Source: Haemophilus parainfluenzae (GTDB taxonomy: Bacteria > Pseudomonadota > Gammaproteobacteria > Enterobacterales > Pasteurellaceae). Taken from it: 64,000 nucleotides of DNA. Both the position numbers and the translations under genes were made by a program. The stretch's first letter is position 1. Each line of letters starts with the position of its first letter. The stretch spans positions 62,001 to 126,000 of the forward strand of contig NZ_QEPZ01000005.1 of assembly GCF_003253005.1 (NCBI RefSeq), given 5' to 3'. A model generated the notes under the pieces. The model saw nothing but the letters and a program-made list of their open reading frames with translations, made no database searches and had not been told where the DNA came from. Shown here one piece after another: positions 51,212 through 61,160 of the stretch.

Positions 51212-51823
51212 TTATCGTAAAACGATTAAATGTCGCTCACCTACAAGTTCAGGGACATTCAAAGTAATCACGTCTTTTACTTCGAATTTTTTGTCTAATT
51301 CTTGAACTTCATCTTCGTGATAAATGCCTTTCAAAGCATAAAAATACCCATTTTCTTTTGGCAAATGATGACACCAATCTGTCATATCTTTTAACGAAGC
51401 AAATGCTCGACTTAATACACCGTCGAATTTTTGTTCAGGTTGGTATTCCTCAACACGGCTAAGAACAGGTTCTACATTTGTTAGTCCTAACTCACGTACT
51501 GCATTTCGAATGAAGCTAATACGCTTACCTAAACTATCTAACAAGACAAATTGCTTGGTAGGATTAATAATGGCCAAAGGCAGTCCTGGCAAGCCTGGAC
51601 CCGTTCCTACATCTATAAAACGATCCCCTTGTAAATAAGGACTAACAACAATACTATCCAAGATATGTTTTACTAACATCTCTTGCGGATCACGCACAGA
51701 AGTTAAATTATAGGCCTTGTTCCATTTATTGAGTAATTGTACCAACTGAATCAGCTGATCTTTTTGCAGATCGGTTAATTGAATTTCTGCTTGAGCCAGT
51801 AAATTTTCGAGTTTTGCTTTCAT
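51212..51823 (-). CDS. rsmG: 16S rRNA (guanine-527-N7)-methyltransferase RsmG (GidB)
   Basis: A 203-residue SAM-dependent methyltransferase with motif [17 protein letters not shown] near residues 75-91 and the N-terminal block [14 protein letters not shown]. It modifies G527 of 16S rRNA; loss gives low streptomycin resistance. It lies between mnmG and atpI, the same order as in E. coli. Confidence 0.95.
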   Translation of the reverse strand: MKAKLENLLAQAEIQLTDLQKDQLIQLVQLLNKWNKAYNLTSVRDPQEMLVKHILDSIVVSPYLQGDRFIDVGTGPGLPGLPLAIINPTKQFVLLDSLGKRISFIRNAVRELGLTNVEPVLSRVEEYQPEQKFDGVLSRAFASLKDMTDWCHHLPKENGYFYALKGIYHEDEVQELDKKFEVKDVITLNVPELVGERHLIVLR

Positions 51824-51943
51824 TTTTCTATCTATCTTGTCTATTTTTCGTCATTCTACTTGAAAGTGCAGTTAAAATCCTTAGTGTTTTTATTTCAGCA
51901 AAAATTTAGCCTACTAATTACATCTTTTTAATTTGTAATATAA

Positions 51944-51973
51944 AAAAGTGCGATGAAAATTCACCGCACTTTT
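51944..51973 (-). terminator. USS-type terminator after mnmG
   Basis: Stem AAAAGTGCG/CGCACTTTT (51944-51952 and 51965-51973), one side a perfect uptake signal and the other one base off. The minus strand continues TTATATT. It follows the mnmG stop and separates it from rsmG. Confidence 0.7.
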
Positions 51974-51993
51974 GCTTTCAATACCTGAGAAGT

Positions 51994-53883
51994 TTACTCC
52001 CCACGTTTCAGCATGCCTTGTTTTTTCAAATTCACCAGAATAATTGAAATAGCAGCAGGCGTTATACCTGAAATTCGGCTTGCTTGACCAATGGAAACTG
52101 GACGATGCTGTTCTAACTTCACTCGTACTTCATTAGATAAACCAGACACTTTGCTGTAATCAAAGTTAGCTGGAATTGCCGTATTTTCGTGGCGTTTTTG
52201 TTTTTCAATTTCTTCTTGTTGATGCTCAATATAGCCTTGATACTTAATGGCAATTTCCACTTGTTCTACGGCTTCTCTATCTTCCATTGCCGGTTTATAT
52301 GGCGTTAAAGAAGTCAAAATATCGTAGGTCATTTCCGGACGGCGCAATAAATCTTCACCGCTGGCTTCACGCACAAGTGGGCTACCAAGCACTTTATTCG
52401 CTTCTTCTAAATATTCAGAACGCGGATGCAACCAAATGCTACGTAAGCGTTGGCGTTCTTGTTCTATATTTTCCATTTTTTGATTAAAGCGCGCCCAACG
52501 AGCCTCATCAATTAAACCTAATTCATGAGCAATCGGGGTTAAACGAATATCCGCATTATCTTCACGTAATAACAAACGGTATTCTGCACGAGAAGTAAAT
52601 ACGCGATATGGTTCTTTGGTACCAAGTGTGCAAAGGTCATCCACCAATACTCCTGTATAAGATTGATCGCGACGTGGATACCATGCCTCTTTCTCTTGTA
52701 CGTAAAGGCCCGCATTAATCCCAGCCAACAAGCCTTGTGCCGCCGCTTCTTCATAACCCGTTGTACCGTTAATTTGACCCGCAAAAAATAAACCAGAAAT
52801 AGCTTTAGTTTCTAATGTTGGTTTTAAATCGCGTGGATCAAAATAATCATATTCAATGGCATAACCTGGTTTAATGATGCGCGCTTTTTCCAAACCTTTC
52901 ATGGAATTCACAATGCCCATTTGCACGTCAAACGGTAAACTGGTAGAGATCCCGTTTGGATAAACTTCATTACTGGTTAAGCCTTCTGGTTCCAAATAAA
53001 TTTGATGTGAATTACGATCTGCAAAACGCATCACTTTATCTTCAATGGATGGACAATAACGTGGACCAATCCCTTCAATCACACCGGTATACATTGGACT
53101 GCGATCCAAGTTATTACGGATCACTTCATGGGTTTGTTCATTAGTGTGCGTGATATAACAAGGAATTTGTTGAGGGTGATCAGATACCGATCCCATAAAA
53201 GAAAACACGGGTAAAACAGCATCACCATGTTGTTTAGCCAATATATCAAAATTGATCGTACGCGCATCAATACGTGGTGGTGTACCTGTTTTAAGACGAT
53301 CTACACGTAATCCTAGATCTCTTAATCGATGTGAAAGATTTACAGAAGCAGGATCACCAGCTCGGCCACCTTCATAATGTTCTAAACCAATATGGATCTT
53401 ACCCGCTAAGAAAGTACCGGCAGTTAAAATAACTGATTTAGCACGGAATTTAAGCCCCATTTTGGTTTCTACACCACAAACGCGATCTTGCTCAATTAAA
53501 ATATCGGTCACTTCTTGCTGGAAAATATCTAAATTTGGTTGATTTTCTAGTGCGATGCGTACCGCTTGACGATATAACACACGGTCAGCTTGAGCACGAG
53601 TTGCACGTACAGCAGGCCCTTTACTGCTGTTTAAAGTACGAAATTGAATACCGGCTTTATCCGCTGCGTGAGCCATAAGACCACCCATCGCATCAATTTC
53701 TCTTACTAAATGGCCTTTACCAATGCCGCCAATGGCTGGGTTACATGACATTTGTCCTAGGGTATCGACATTATGTGTCAATAGCAGGGTTTTTAATCCC
53801 ATGCGTGCTGGTGCTAATGCCGCTTCTGTACCAGCATGACCGCCTCCAATGACGATCACATCATAATTTTCGGTGTAAAACAT
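51994..53883 (-). CDS. mnmG: tRNA uridine-5-carboxymethylaminomethyl modification enzyme MnmG (GidA)
   Basis: A 629-residue FAD-dependent enzyme, the same length as in E. coli, that works with MnmE on the wobble uridine of several tRNAs. FAD motif [16 protein letters not shown] is at the N-terminus, [14 protein letters not shown] follows, and [21 protein letters not shown] is the second family block. It points away from the replication origin next to it. Confidence 0.97.
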   Translation of the reverse strand: MFYTENYDVIVIGGGHAGTEAALAPARMGLKTLLLTHNVDTLGQMSCNPAIGGIGKGHLVREIDAMGGLMAHAADKAGIQFRTLNSSKGPAVRATRAQADRVLYRQAVRIALENQPNLDIFQQEVTDILIEQDRVCGVETKMGLKFRAKSVILTAGTFLAGKIHIGLEHYEGGRAGDPASVNLSHRLRDLGLRVDRLKTGTPPRIDARTINFDILAKQHGDAVLPVFSFMGSVSDHPQQIPCYITHTNEQTHEVIRNNLDRSPMYTGVIEGIGPRYCPSIEDKVMRFADRNSHQIYLEPEGLTSNEVYPNGISTSLPFDVQMGIVNSMKGLEKARIIKPGYAIEYDYFDPRDLKPTLETKAISGLFFAGQINGTTGYEEAAAQGLLAGINAGLYVQEKEAWYPRRDQSYTGVLVDDLCTLGTKEPYRVFTSRAEYRLLLREDNADIRLTPIAHELGLIDEARWARFNQKMENIEQERQRLRSIWLHPRSEYLEEANKVLGSPLVREASGEDLLRRPEMTYDILTSLTPYKPAMEDREAVEQVEIAIKYQGYIEHQQEEIEKQKRHENTAIPANFDYSKVSGLSNEVRVKLEQHRPVSIGQASRISGITPAAISIILVNLKKQGMLKRGE

Positions 53884-53899
53884 ATCTCTCTCTTCGTCT

Positions 53900-54255
53900 T
53901 CAATTTGATCTTCGATCTAAAAATAGGCGCTATTCTACTGAAAATTACGTGTGCTTGAAAGCAAGAATTCAATCGGTGATAAGAGAAGATCGAGAGATAA
54001 TAAAGATAAGATCTATTTATATATAAAGATCTTATTATTGTTACTATTAAGATCCTTTTACCTTGTGAATAAGATCCTTTTCCTTTTTTAAATGAAGAAG
54101 TTAGATCATTTTAGACTGTGTTGAAATGTCGTCAGTTTGGAGGTTTTTTCTTGTGGATAAACTTTGATTTTATCCACAGTTAAAACAATCATCATATTTA
54201 CTCAGTGGAAAAAAACAAGTTTTTGACAGGTTTTATTAAAGTTATCCACAGGTAA
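53900..54255. other. Chromosomal replication origin oriC
   Basis: A gene-free region between mnmG and mioC, where E. coli oriC also lies. Four DnaA boxes: TGTGAATAA (54064-54072), TGTGGATAA (54152-54160), TTATCCACA (54170-54178) and TTATCCACA (54242-54250); three are perfect. Eight GATC sites fall in 201 bases (53907, 53914, 53988, 54010, 54028, 54051, 54073, 54104), against about one expected. An AT-rich unwinding part on the mnmG side has 13-mers of the E. coli kind, GATCTATTTATAT (54010) and GATCTTATTATTG (54028). Layout is mnmG, unwinding element, boxes, mioC, as in E. coli. Confidence 0.93.
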
Positions 54256-54275
54256 TTTTTTTAGATAATGGATAA

Positions 54276-54307
54276 AGAAAAAGCGATAAACTCAAATTAT
54301 CGCTTTA
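54276..54307 (-). terminator. Terminator of mioC, placed before oriC
   Basis: Perfect 10-bp stem AAAGCGATAA/TTATCGCTTT (54280-54289 and 54297-54306). The minus strand continues TTTCTTTATCC. It starts 7 bases after the mioC stop and would stop mioC transcription before it enters the origin. Confidence 0.85.
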
Positions 54308-54313
54308 TTATGA

Positions 54314-54751
54314 TTAAAGTGCATGAATAAATTGTGGTAACCAATCTTCAGCAAATTGCTCTTGATCATCAACATGTAAGACATCGATTTTTAAACTCTC
54401 GCAGATTTTGACCGCACTTTTTTCACTTAATTGTGTTTCGACTTTATTCACGGCATGACAGAATGTATCGTAATCTGAATTACCTAAGCCTACAACAGCA
54501 AAGCGGAGGGAAGAGAAATCTTTATCTGATGCCGAAATTTGTTCAAAGAGTGGTTTCAAATTATCAGGTAATTCACCTGCGCCATGTGTTGAAGTGATAA
54601 TCAACCAAATATTTTCATCAATCACATCATCAAGTTCTGGTCCGTGGAAAAGTGCGGTAGAAAAATCTTGTGTTTTTAATACATCTTCTAAATGCTCCGC
54701 CACATATTCAGCGCCGCCTAACGTGCTACCTGAAATCACGCAAATATTCAT
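54314..54751 (-). CDS. mioC: Flavodoxin-like protein MioC
   Basis: A 145-residue FMN-binding flavodoxin-fold protein. FMN phosphate loop [16 protein letters not shown] at the N-terminus, [12 protein letters not shown] and [13 protein letters not shown] complete the site. MioC takes part in electron transfer, for example to biotin synthase in vitro. Its place next to oriC is as in E. coli. It holds two perfect uptake signals. Confidence 0.94.
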   Translation of the reverse strand: MNICVISGSTLGGAEYVAEHLEDVLKTQDFSTALFHGPELDDVIDENIWLIITSTHGAGELPDNLKPLFEQISASDKDFSSLRFAVVGLGNSDYDTFCHAVNKVETQLSEKSAVKICESLKIDVLHVDDQEQFAEDWLPQFIHAL

Positions 54752-54764
54752 ATTGTTTCCTAAT

Positions 54765-54793
54765 AAAAAAAGGCTTAGATTTTCTAAGCCTTT
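54765..54793 (-). terminator. Terminator of zapB
   Basis: Perfect 11-bp stem AAAGGCTTAGA/TCTAAGCCTTT (54769-54779 and 54783-54793) with a tight 3-base loop. The minus strand then reads TTTTATTAG. It lies between zapB and mioC. Confidence 0.9.
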
Positions 54794-54800
54794 ATAGTCA

Positions 54801-55019
54801 TTATACGTTGTCGAATTTACCTAACAATGAACGAATGTGTTCTTGCCAGTTGCGGTGTTCATTTCTAAGCTGCTCGTTTTCATGTTGCAACGCTTCTACC
54901 GCTTGTTGAGATTGATTTTTTTGTTCTTTTAATTCTTCTACTTCAAGTTGAAGTAATTGAATGGTTTCTACTGCTTGTCTAATTTTTTCTTCAAGCTGAT
55001 CTAAAATTTCTAAAGACAT
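54801..55019 (-). CDS. zapB: Cell division protein ZapB
   Basis: A 72-residue protein that is almost entirely coiled coil, with heptad-spaced Leu/Ile ([20 protein letters not shown]) and the conserved N-terminal MSLE. ZapB links the Z-ring to MatP-bound DNA through ZapA. It diverges from glpX with 143 bases between starts and has its own terminator. Confidence 0.9.
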   Translation of the reverse strand: MSLEILDQLEEKIRQAVETIQLLQLEVEELKEQKNQSQQAVEALQHENEQLRNEHRNWQEHIRSLLGKFDNV

Positions 55020-55108
55020 AGTGATTTCCTTTTTTAAAATAAGTCCGAAACTGCTTTATTCTACCCACTTAATCCCATTTTTAAAAGCCTCTTGTCAAAA
55101 ATTATTAT

Positions 55109-55120
55109 GCAAACGTTTGC
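55109..55120. promoter_or_regulatory. PurR-type operator between zapB and glpX
   Basis: Perfect palindrome GCAAACGTTTGC, in the wider context ATGCAAACGTTTGCTT. It matches the core of the PurR consensus ACGCAAACGTTTGCGT. It lies 43 bases before the glpX start, with a possible -35 TTGTCA at 55092-55097 and an AT-rich -10-like TAAAAT at 55128-55133. Other LacI-family repressors bind related sites. Confidence 0.65.
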
Positions 55121-55162
55121 TTAGTGATAAAATAACGAGACTTTTTGCATTGGGAGAGAAAA

Positions 55163-56176
55163 ATGAATCGTGCATTAGCTATTGAATTTTCAAGAGTAAC
55201 CGAAGCAGCTGCATTAGCGGCTTATACTTGGCTTGGACGTGGTGATAAAAATGCGGCAGATGAGGCGGCAGTCAAAGCCATGCGTTATATGTTGAATTTA
55301 ATCCATATGGACGGTGAAATTGTGATTGGAGAAGGGGAAATTGACGAAGCACCAATGCTTTATATTGGCGAAAAAGTAGGGTCAGGTAATGGTGAACTCG
55401 TTTCTATTGCGGTTGATCCGATTGATGGCACACGAATGACAGCAATGGGCCAATCAAATGCCATTTCAGTGTTGGCTGCTGGTGGTAAACGTACTTTTTT
55501 AAAAGCACCTGATATGTATATGGAAAAATTGGTTGTTGGTCCTGAAGTGAAAGGTATGATTGATTTAAGTTTACCGATTGAGCAAAATTTTCGCCGTGTA
55601 GCTTCTCGTTTAGGTAAATCCTTATCGGATTTAACCGTGATGGTACTTGCTAAACCGCGCCATGATGAAGTGATCAAGCAAATGCATAATCTAGGTATTC
55701 GCGTAATGGCCATTCCAGATGGTGATGTTGCCGCTTCGGTTTTATGTTGTTTACCAGATGCTGAAGTGGATATGGTTTATGGCATTGGTGGTGCACCTGA
55801 AGGTGTGGCAGCTGCCGCTGCAATTCGTGCATTAGGTGGGGATATGCAAGCTCGTCTTATTCCACGTAATGAAGTGAAAGGCGATACAGAAGAAAACCGT
55901 AAAATTGCCGCTGAAGAAGTTCAACGTTGTAAAGCCTTAGGTGTGAAGGTCAATGAAATCTTAAAATTAGAAGATTTAGTACGTGATGATAATCTTGTTT
56001 TTGCTGCAACGGGAATTACGCACGGTGAATTGCTCAAAGGGATTTCTCGTCGTGGCAACTTAGCAACTACAGAAACCCTATTAATCCGTGGTAAATCACG
56101 CACCATTCGTAAAATCCAATCCATCCATTATCTCGATAGAAAAGATTCTGAAATCTATGAGATTTTAAGAAATTAG
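55163..56176 (+). CDS. glpX: Fructose-1,6-bisphosphatase class II (GlpX)
   Basis: A 337-residue Mg/Mn-dependent phosphatase of gluconeogenesis. The metal site is seen in GEGEIDEAPML and VDPIDGTRMTAMGQ; the substrate-binding YGIGGAPEGVAAAAAIRALGG-type block follows. Start at 55163 (MNRALAIEFSRV) after GGGAGAG; six upstream codons are not conserved. It stands alone rather than in a glp operon. Confidence 0.95.
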   Translation: MNRALAIEFSRVTEAAALAAYTWLGRGDKNAADEAAVKAMRYMLNLIHMDGEIVIGEGEIDEAPMLYIGEKVGSGNGELVSIAVDPIDGTRMTAMGQSNAISVLAAGGKRTFLKAPDMYMEKLVVGPEVKGMIDLSLPIEQNFRRVASRLGKSLSDLTVMVLAKPRHDEVIKQMHNLGIRVMAIPDGDVAASVLCCLPDAEVDMVYGIGGAPEGVAAAAAIRALGGDMQARLIPRNEVKGDTEENRKIAAEEVQRCKALGVKVNEILKLEDLVRDDNLVFAATGITHGELLKGISRRGNLATTETLLIRGKSRTIRKIQSIHYLDRKDSEIYEILRN

Positions 56177-56183
56177 TGAAAAT

Positions 56184-56230
56184 AAAAGAGCGGTCATAAA
56201 AAACAATGAATTTTTTGACCGCTCTTTTTA
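56184..56230. terminator. Bidirectional terminator between glpX and mutS, AGAGCGGT type
   Basis: Perfect 13-bp stem AAAAGAGCGGTCA/TGACCGCTCTTTT (56184-56196 and 56216-56228) with a 19-base AT-rich loop, T-rich on both strands, between converging genes. Confidence 0.85.
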
Positions 56231-56234
56231 TTTC

Positions 56235-58817
56235 TTATAGCATTTTCTTCAATTGATACAGATAAGCTAAGGCTTGTTTTGGACTTAACTCATCTGGATC
56301 AAGTTGCTCAATGGCTTCGCGTAAAGCATCCGGTTCGGCTTCAAAAGCCAATTCACCTTGATGTTGATTTAACGCCCTTAAATGTTGAATTTGTTGATCA
56401 CCATTTTGTGCCGACAATTTTTCTAATTGATGCAATTTTTGCTTCGCCAGTTTAATGACAGATTGAGGCACACCAGCCAGTGCTGCAACAGCAAGGCCAT
56501 AACTTTTACTTGCTGCACCGTCTTGAACCGCGTGCATAAAGGCGATGGTATTGTTATGTTCTAATGCATCTAAATGAATATTAGCAATGCCTTCAATTTG
56601 TTCTGGCAGCGCAGTGAGTTCAAAATAATGAGTCGCAAATAATGTAAGTGAACGAGTTTTCTTCGCCAACCATTCAGCACAAGCCCAAGCTAAAGAAAGC
56701 CCATCATAAGTAGACGTCCCTCGTCCAATTTCATCAATCAGAACTAAACTTTGTGAAGTGGCTTGATGAAGAATATTCGCCATTTCTGTCATTTCTACCA
56801 TAAATGTAGAACGACCCGAGGCTAAATCATCAGAGGCGCCAATTCGAGTAAAAATACGATCAATTTGCCCAATAACCGCACTATCAGCCGGCACAAAACT
56901 GCCTATATAAGCCATCAATGTGATTAAAGCTGTTTGACGCATATAGGTACTTTTACCGCCCATATTTGGGCCAGTAATAATCAGTAAATGACGTTGCTGA
57001 TTGAGATTAACAGGGTTGGCAATAAAGGGGTCTTTTAAGACTTGTTCCACCACAGGATGGCGACCATTTTCAATTTTTACGCCAATTTCATCGCTAAATT
57101 GTGGTGCAACATAATTTAAGGTTTCTGCTCGCTCTGCTAAGTTAACTAACACATCCAATTCAGACAATGCTAAGCTGGCTAATTGTAATTGACCTAAATG
57201 TGGCAATAATAAATCAAACAATTCATCATAAAGTTGCTTTTCTAAAGCAAGCGCTGCCCCTTTTGATTTTAAAACCTTATCTTCGTATTCTTTTAATTCA
57301 GGAATAATATAGCGCTCGGCATTTTTTAATGTTTGACGGCGAACATAATGAATAGGTGCTTTATGGGCTTGTCCTTGGCTAATTTGAATGTAATAACCAT
57401 GCACCGCATTAAAGCCAATTTTTAAGGTATCAATACCCGTGCTTTCTCGTTCGCGTTGTTCTAAATTTTCTAAATATTGCGTTGCGCCAGCGGAAAGGGT
57501 TCGCCATTCATCTAATTCTGCATTATAGCCTTCAGCAATAACGCCACCATCGCGAATTAATAATGGAGGAGTTTCAATAATTGCTTTTTGAAGTAGCTCG
57601 ATTTGCGCGGAAAAATCATCAATTTGTGCAGAAAGTGCGGTCAAATTTGACGATATTTTTGTATGAATCAGTGATTTTATCGGTTCAATTTGTTCTAATG
57701 CAGTTCGTAAACGTGTGAGATCACGAGGACGAGCAGAACGCAGTGCTACACGAGCAAGAATCCGTTCCATATCCCCCACTTGTTGCAAATAAGGCTGCAA
57801 TTCGTGATATAAATCTTGCTCAATAATTTCACCAATAGTTTTTTGGCGTTTTAATAGAATGTCTGTTTGACGGATTGGCTGATGAATCCAACGTTTTAAC
57901 AAACGGCTACCCATTGGGGTAACACATTTATCTAATACCGAAGCAAGTGTATTTTCTGTGCCACCTGCAAGATTTTGAGTGAGTTCTAAATTTCGGCGTG
58001 TTTCGGCATCTAATTGAATATTATCGTTATTTTGAATAACACTAATGCTTTGAATGTGTGGCAGAGAAGCACGTTGAGTTTCTTTTGCATATTGCAATAA
58101 ACAGCCTGCTGCTGCCAAGCCAAGAGGTGATTTTTCCACACCAAATGCACGTAAATCTTTCGTACCAAATTGACGATTAAGTTCTGAAATGGCAGTGCTG
58201 AGTTCAAATTCCCAAATTGGGCGACGGCGTAGACCTTTATAATGTTTGATAATAGCCATTTCGGCAAAATCTTCACAATAAAGTAATTCTACGGGATTAA
58301 TACGCTGTAATTCAGCTTGTAAGGCTTCTTTTGAATGAGGTTCACAAAGCTGGAAACGACCAGACGTCATATCTAATGTGGCTAGACCAAATTTTTCTTT
58401 TTCCTGATAAACGGCCACAATTAAGTTATCTTGGCGTTCTGGTAAAAGCGCTTCATCACTTACCGTACCTGGTGTCACAATTCGTACAATTTTGCGTTCA
58501 ACTGGGCCTTTTGAGGTGGCGGGATCACCCACTTGCTCACAAATGGCTACAGGTTCACCTAATTGCACTAATTTTGCTAAATAACCTTCTACCGCATGAT
58601 AAGGCACGCCCGCCATAGGAATTGGATTACCTGCTGATTGTCCACGTTTCGTTAAAGAAATATCTAACAACGCCGCCGCTTTTTTTGCATCATCATAAAA
58701 AAGCTCGTAAAAATCCCCCATTCGATAAAATAATAAAATATCAGGATTTTCTGCTTTTAACTTGAGATATTGCTGCATCATCGGCGTATGCTGCTCAAAA
58801 TTATCTTGTAAATTCAT
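56235..58817 (-). CDS. mutS: DNA mismatch repair protein MutS
   Basis: An 860-residue mismatch sensor. The mismatch-binding Phe-x-Glu is in [14 protein letters not shown] near residues 31-44. Walker [14 protein letters not shown], Walker [17 protein letters not shown] and the helix-turn-helix dimer region are in the C-terminal ATPase. Length matches E. coli MutS (853). One uptake signal is inside (57633-57641). The first Met is used; it is followed by [17 protein letters not shown], which aligns with the family N-terminus. Confidence 0.98.
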   Translation of the reverse strand: MNLQDNFEQHTPMMQQYLKLKAENPDILLFYRMGDFYELFYDDAKKAAALLDISLTKRGQSAGNPIPMAGVPYHAVEGYLAKLVQLGEPVAICEQVGDPATSKGPVERKIVRIVTPGTVSDEALLPERQDNLIVAVYQEKEKFGLATLDMTSGRFQLCEPHSKEALQAELQRINPVELLYCEDFAEMAIIKHYKGLRRRPIWEFELSTAISELNRQFGTKDLRAFGVEKSPLGLAAAGCLLQYAKETQRASLPHIQSISVIQNNDNIQLDAETRRNLELTQNLAGGTENTLASVLDKCVTPMGSRLLKRWIHQPIRQTDILLKRQKTIGEIIEQDLYHELQPYLQQVGDMERILARVALRSARPRDLTRLRTALEQIEPIKSLIHTKISSNLTALSAQIDDFSAQIELLQKAIIETPPLLIRDGGVIAEGYNAELDEWRTLSAGATQYLENLEQRERESTGIDTLKIGFNAVHGYYIQISQGQAHKAPIHYVRRQTLKNAERYIIPELKEYEDKVLKSKGAALALEKQLYDELFDLLLPHLGQLQLASLALSELDVLVNLAERAETLNYVAPQFSDEIGVKIENGRHPVVEQVLKDPFIANPVNLNQQRHLLIITGPNMGGKSTYMRQTALITLMAYIGSFVPADSAVIGQIDRIFTRIGASDDLASGRSTFMVEMTEMANILHQATSQSLVLIDEIGRGTSTYDGLSLAWACAEWLAKKTRSLTLFATHYFELTALPEQIEGIANIHLDALEHNNTIAFMHAVQDGAASKSYGLAVAALAGVPQSVIKLAKQKLHQLEKLSAQNGDQQIQHLRALNQHQGELAFEAEPDALREAIEQLDPDELSPKQALAYLYQLKKML

Positions 58818-58901
58818 GATGTTATCCAGTTTAAGTTTTTAACTTTTTGTCTAGCAAGTAGTGGTTTTACGATAGAAGTAATGTGTTATTTTAAGTTGAT
58901 T

Positions 58902-59618
58902 TTAATTTTCTACATCCACACTCAGTACTTCATCTTCTGTTTTTAACAGCGTATAGACATCTTTTAGCATTTCATTATCAATGTTGTAGCATCGTACTTG
59001 CAAGCGAACTTCGCCGCTAGCTTGGTCTTTGACTGAGATATTTTCAATGCGGTAATCGTGTTTCAATAATAAATCTGTCACTTTACTGATGCCATTAGCA
59101 GAGCTCAGTTGAATGGCTAAACGAGTACGTTTTTTATAGGTTTTACGACGAACATAACGTTGCACAATCGGGCTGATACGGATAGCGATTAAAATCATTA
59201 AAGTGGCAATAATGGCATCAAAAATAAAGCCTGCACCTGTTGCCACACCGATAGCCGCCGCAGCCCAAATAATGGCTGCAGTGGTTAAGCCTGAAATAGC
59301 ATCATTTTTCTTGTGTAAAATCACACCCGCACCTAAGAAACCAATACCACTGATTACTTGTGCGGCAAGTCGCATAGGGTCAGTTCGAATATTATCTGAA
59401 ACTTGCGCGTAATGCTCTGCGGCTTGAATGGAGACAATAGTCAGTACACAAGTCGTCACCGCAATAATGGCACAGGTTTTGACCCCAACAGGTTTGTGTT
59501 TAAGTTCACGTTCTAAGCCAATAATACCGCCAAGTACAAGTGCGAGTAGCATTTTCCCTAGGATAAGTAAATAAGCCGTCTGTTCAAGAGCGGTCGAAAA
59601 AAGAAAAGAATTTTCCAT
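58902..59618 (-). CDS. MgtC/SapB family membrane protein
   Basis: A 238-residue protein: an MgtC-type membrane domain of about five helices (residues 1-150) with GGIIGLERELKHKPVGVKT and GIGFLGAGVIL, then a C-terminal ACT-like cytoplasmic domain (about 165-238). In Salmonella MgtC inhibits ATP synthase and supports growth in low Mg2+ and in macrophages; most family members are uncharacterised. No Mg2+ transporter gene lies beside it. It is near but not cotranscribed with mutS. Confidence 0.88.
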   Translation of the reverse strand: MENSFLFSTALEQTAYLLILGKMLLALVLGGIIGLERELKHKPVGVKTCAIIAVTTCVLTIVSIQAAEHYAQVSDNIRTDPMRLAAQVISGIGFLGAGVILHKKNDAISGLTTAAIIWAAAAIGVATGAGFIFDAIIATLMILIAIRISPIVQRYVRRKTYKKRTRLAIQLSSANGISKVTDLLLKHDYRIENISVKDQASGEVRLQVRCYNIDNEMLKDVYTLLKTEDEVLSVDVEN

Positions 59619-59783
59619 GTTAATAATGAATATGAGTAAATAAAAAAACAGGCATTATTCTACCTGAAAAAAGGAGTTTAATGGGCAAATTTACAATCAA
59701 TTTACCTTTAATTTATCGCCTTTCGGCTTGAAATTGAGTAAAATCTAGAGCTTTGAAAGATGATGATAGCTGAGAATAAATTT

Positions 59784-61121
59784 ATGCAAAAATCAACGCC
59801 GAATATTGGCTTTGTAAGTTTAGGGTGTCCTAAAAATTTAGTGGATTCCGAACGTATTCTGACTGAATTACGTACTGACGGGTATAACATTGTGCCAAGT
59901 TATGAAAATGTAGACTTGGTCATTGTAAATACCTGTGGATTTATTGATAGTGCCGTGCAGGAATCCCTAGAAGCCATTGGAGAGGCGTTGGAAGAAAACG
60001 GACGTGTGATTGTGACGGGCTGCTTGGGTGCGAAAGAAGATCAAATTCGCCAAGTTCACCCGAAAGTATTGGAAGTGAGCGGTCCGCATAGTTATGAAAC
60101 GGTAATGGCACAAGTACACAAGTATGTACCAAAGCCAGAGCATAATCCTTACACCAGCCTTGTACCAAAACAAGGGGTGAAATTAACACCAAAACACTAT
60201 GCTTATTTGAAAATCTCAGAAGGCTGTGATCATCGTTGTACATTCTGTATAATCCCTTCATTACGTGGGGATTTAGAAAGCCGCTCTATCACGCAAGTAT
60301 TGGATGAAGCAAAACGTCTTGCTGACGCGGGTGTGAAAGAATTGTTGGTCGTTTCACAAGATACTTCAGCTTATGCGATGGATACACAACGCAAAGAAGG
60401 TGGCGTGAAAACGGCTTTCTGGAATGGTATGCCAATTAAAAATGACTTAATGACCTTGTGTAAACAACTTGGTAAATTAGGCATTTGGGTACGTTTACAT
60501 TACGTTTATCCTTATCCTCACGTAGATGATTTAATTCCATTAATGGCAAAAGGTCTATTGTTGCCTTATTTGGATATTCCATTGCAACATGCGAGTCCAA
60601 AAATTTTAAAAGCGATGAAAAGACCAGGAAAAATTGACCGCACTTTAGAGCGTATCAAGCAATGGCGTGAGATTTGTCCAGATTTAACCCTACGTTCAAC
60701 TTTCATTGTAGGTTTCCCGGGTGAAACAGAAGAAGATTTCCAAATGTTATTGGATTTCTTAAAAGAAGCACAACTTGATCGTGTGGGCTGTTTCAAATTT
60801 AGCCCAGTAGAAGGCGCTCCTGCAAGTGAAATGGCAGACCAAGTGCCTGAAGAGGTAAAAGAAGAACGTTTCCACCGCTTTATGCAGTTGCAACAAGAAA
60901 TTTCGGCTGAACGATTAAAACAAAAAATTGGCCAAACGCTTGATGTAATTGTGGATGAAATTGATGACGAAGGTATCATTGGCCGTACAAAAGCTGATGC
61001 ACCAGAAGTTGATGGCTTAGTTTATATTGAAAATCTAAGTGGTACGCCTGTGAAAGTAGGCGAATTTATTAAAGTAACCATCACCTACTCAGATGAATAT
61101 GATCTGTGGGGAACCTATTAA
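59784..61121 (+). CDS. rimO: Ribosomal protein S12 methylthiotransferase RimO
   Basis: A 445-residue radical-SAM enzyme that adds a methylthio group to an Asp of S12. The N-terminal UPF0004 domain with [12 protein letters not shown] holds the second cluster (with VNTCGF and TGCLGA). The radical-SAM cluster CDHRCTFC follows, and a C-terminal TRAM domain ends the protein. I use the ATG at 59784 ([10 protein letters not shown]); the ATG 24 bases upstream has no ribosome binding site. It precedes ngt by 39 bases without a terminator. Confidence 0.95.
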   Translation: MQKSTPNIGFVSLGCPKNLVDSERILTELRTDGYNIVPSYENVDLVIVNTCGFIDSAVQESLEAIGEALEENGRVIVTGCLGAKEDQIRQVHPKVLEVSGPHSYETVMAQVHKYVPKPEHNPYTSLVPKQGVKLTPKHYAYLKISEGCDHRCTFCIIPSLRGDLESRSITQVLDEAKRLADAGVKELLVVSQDTSAYAMDTQRKEGGVKTAFWNGMPIKNDLMTLCKQLGKLGIWVRLHYVYPYPHVDDLIPLMAKGLLLPYLDIPLQHASPKILKAMKRPGKIDRTLERIKQWREICPDLTLRSTFIVGFPGETEEDFQMLLDFLKEAQLDRVGCFKFSPVEGAPASEMADQVPEEVKEERFHRFMQLQQEISAERLKQKIGQTLDVIVDEIDDEGIIGRTKADAPEVDGLVYIENLSGTPVKVGEFIKVTITYSDEYDLWGTY

Positions 61122-61160
61122 TTATTCATTTTATTTATTTTTTACCAAAGGAATTTATAA

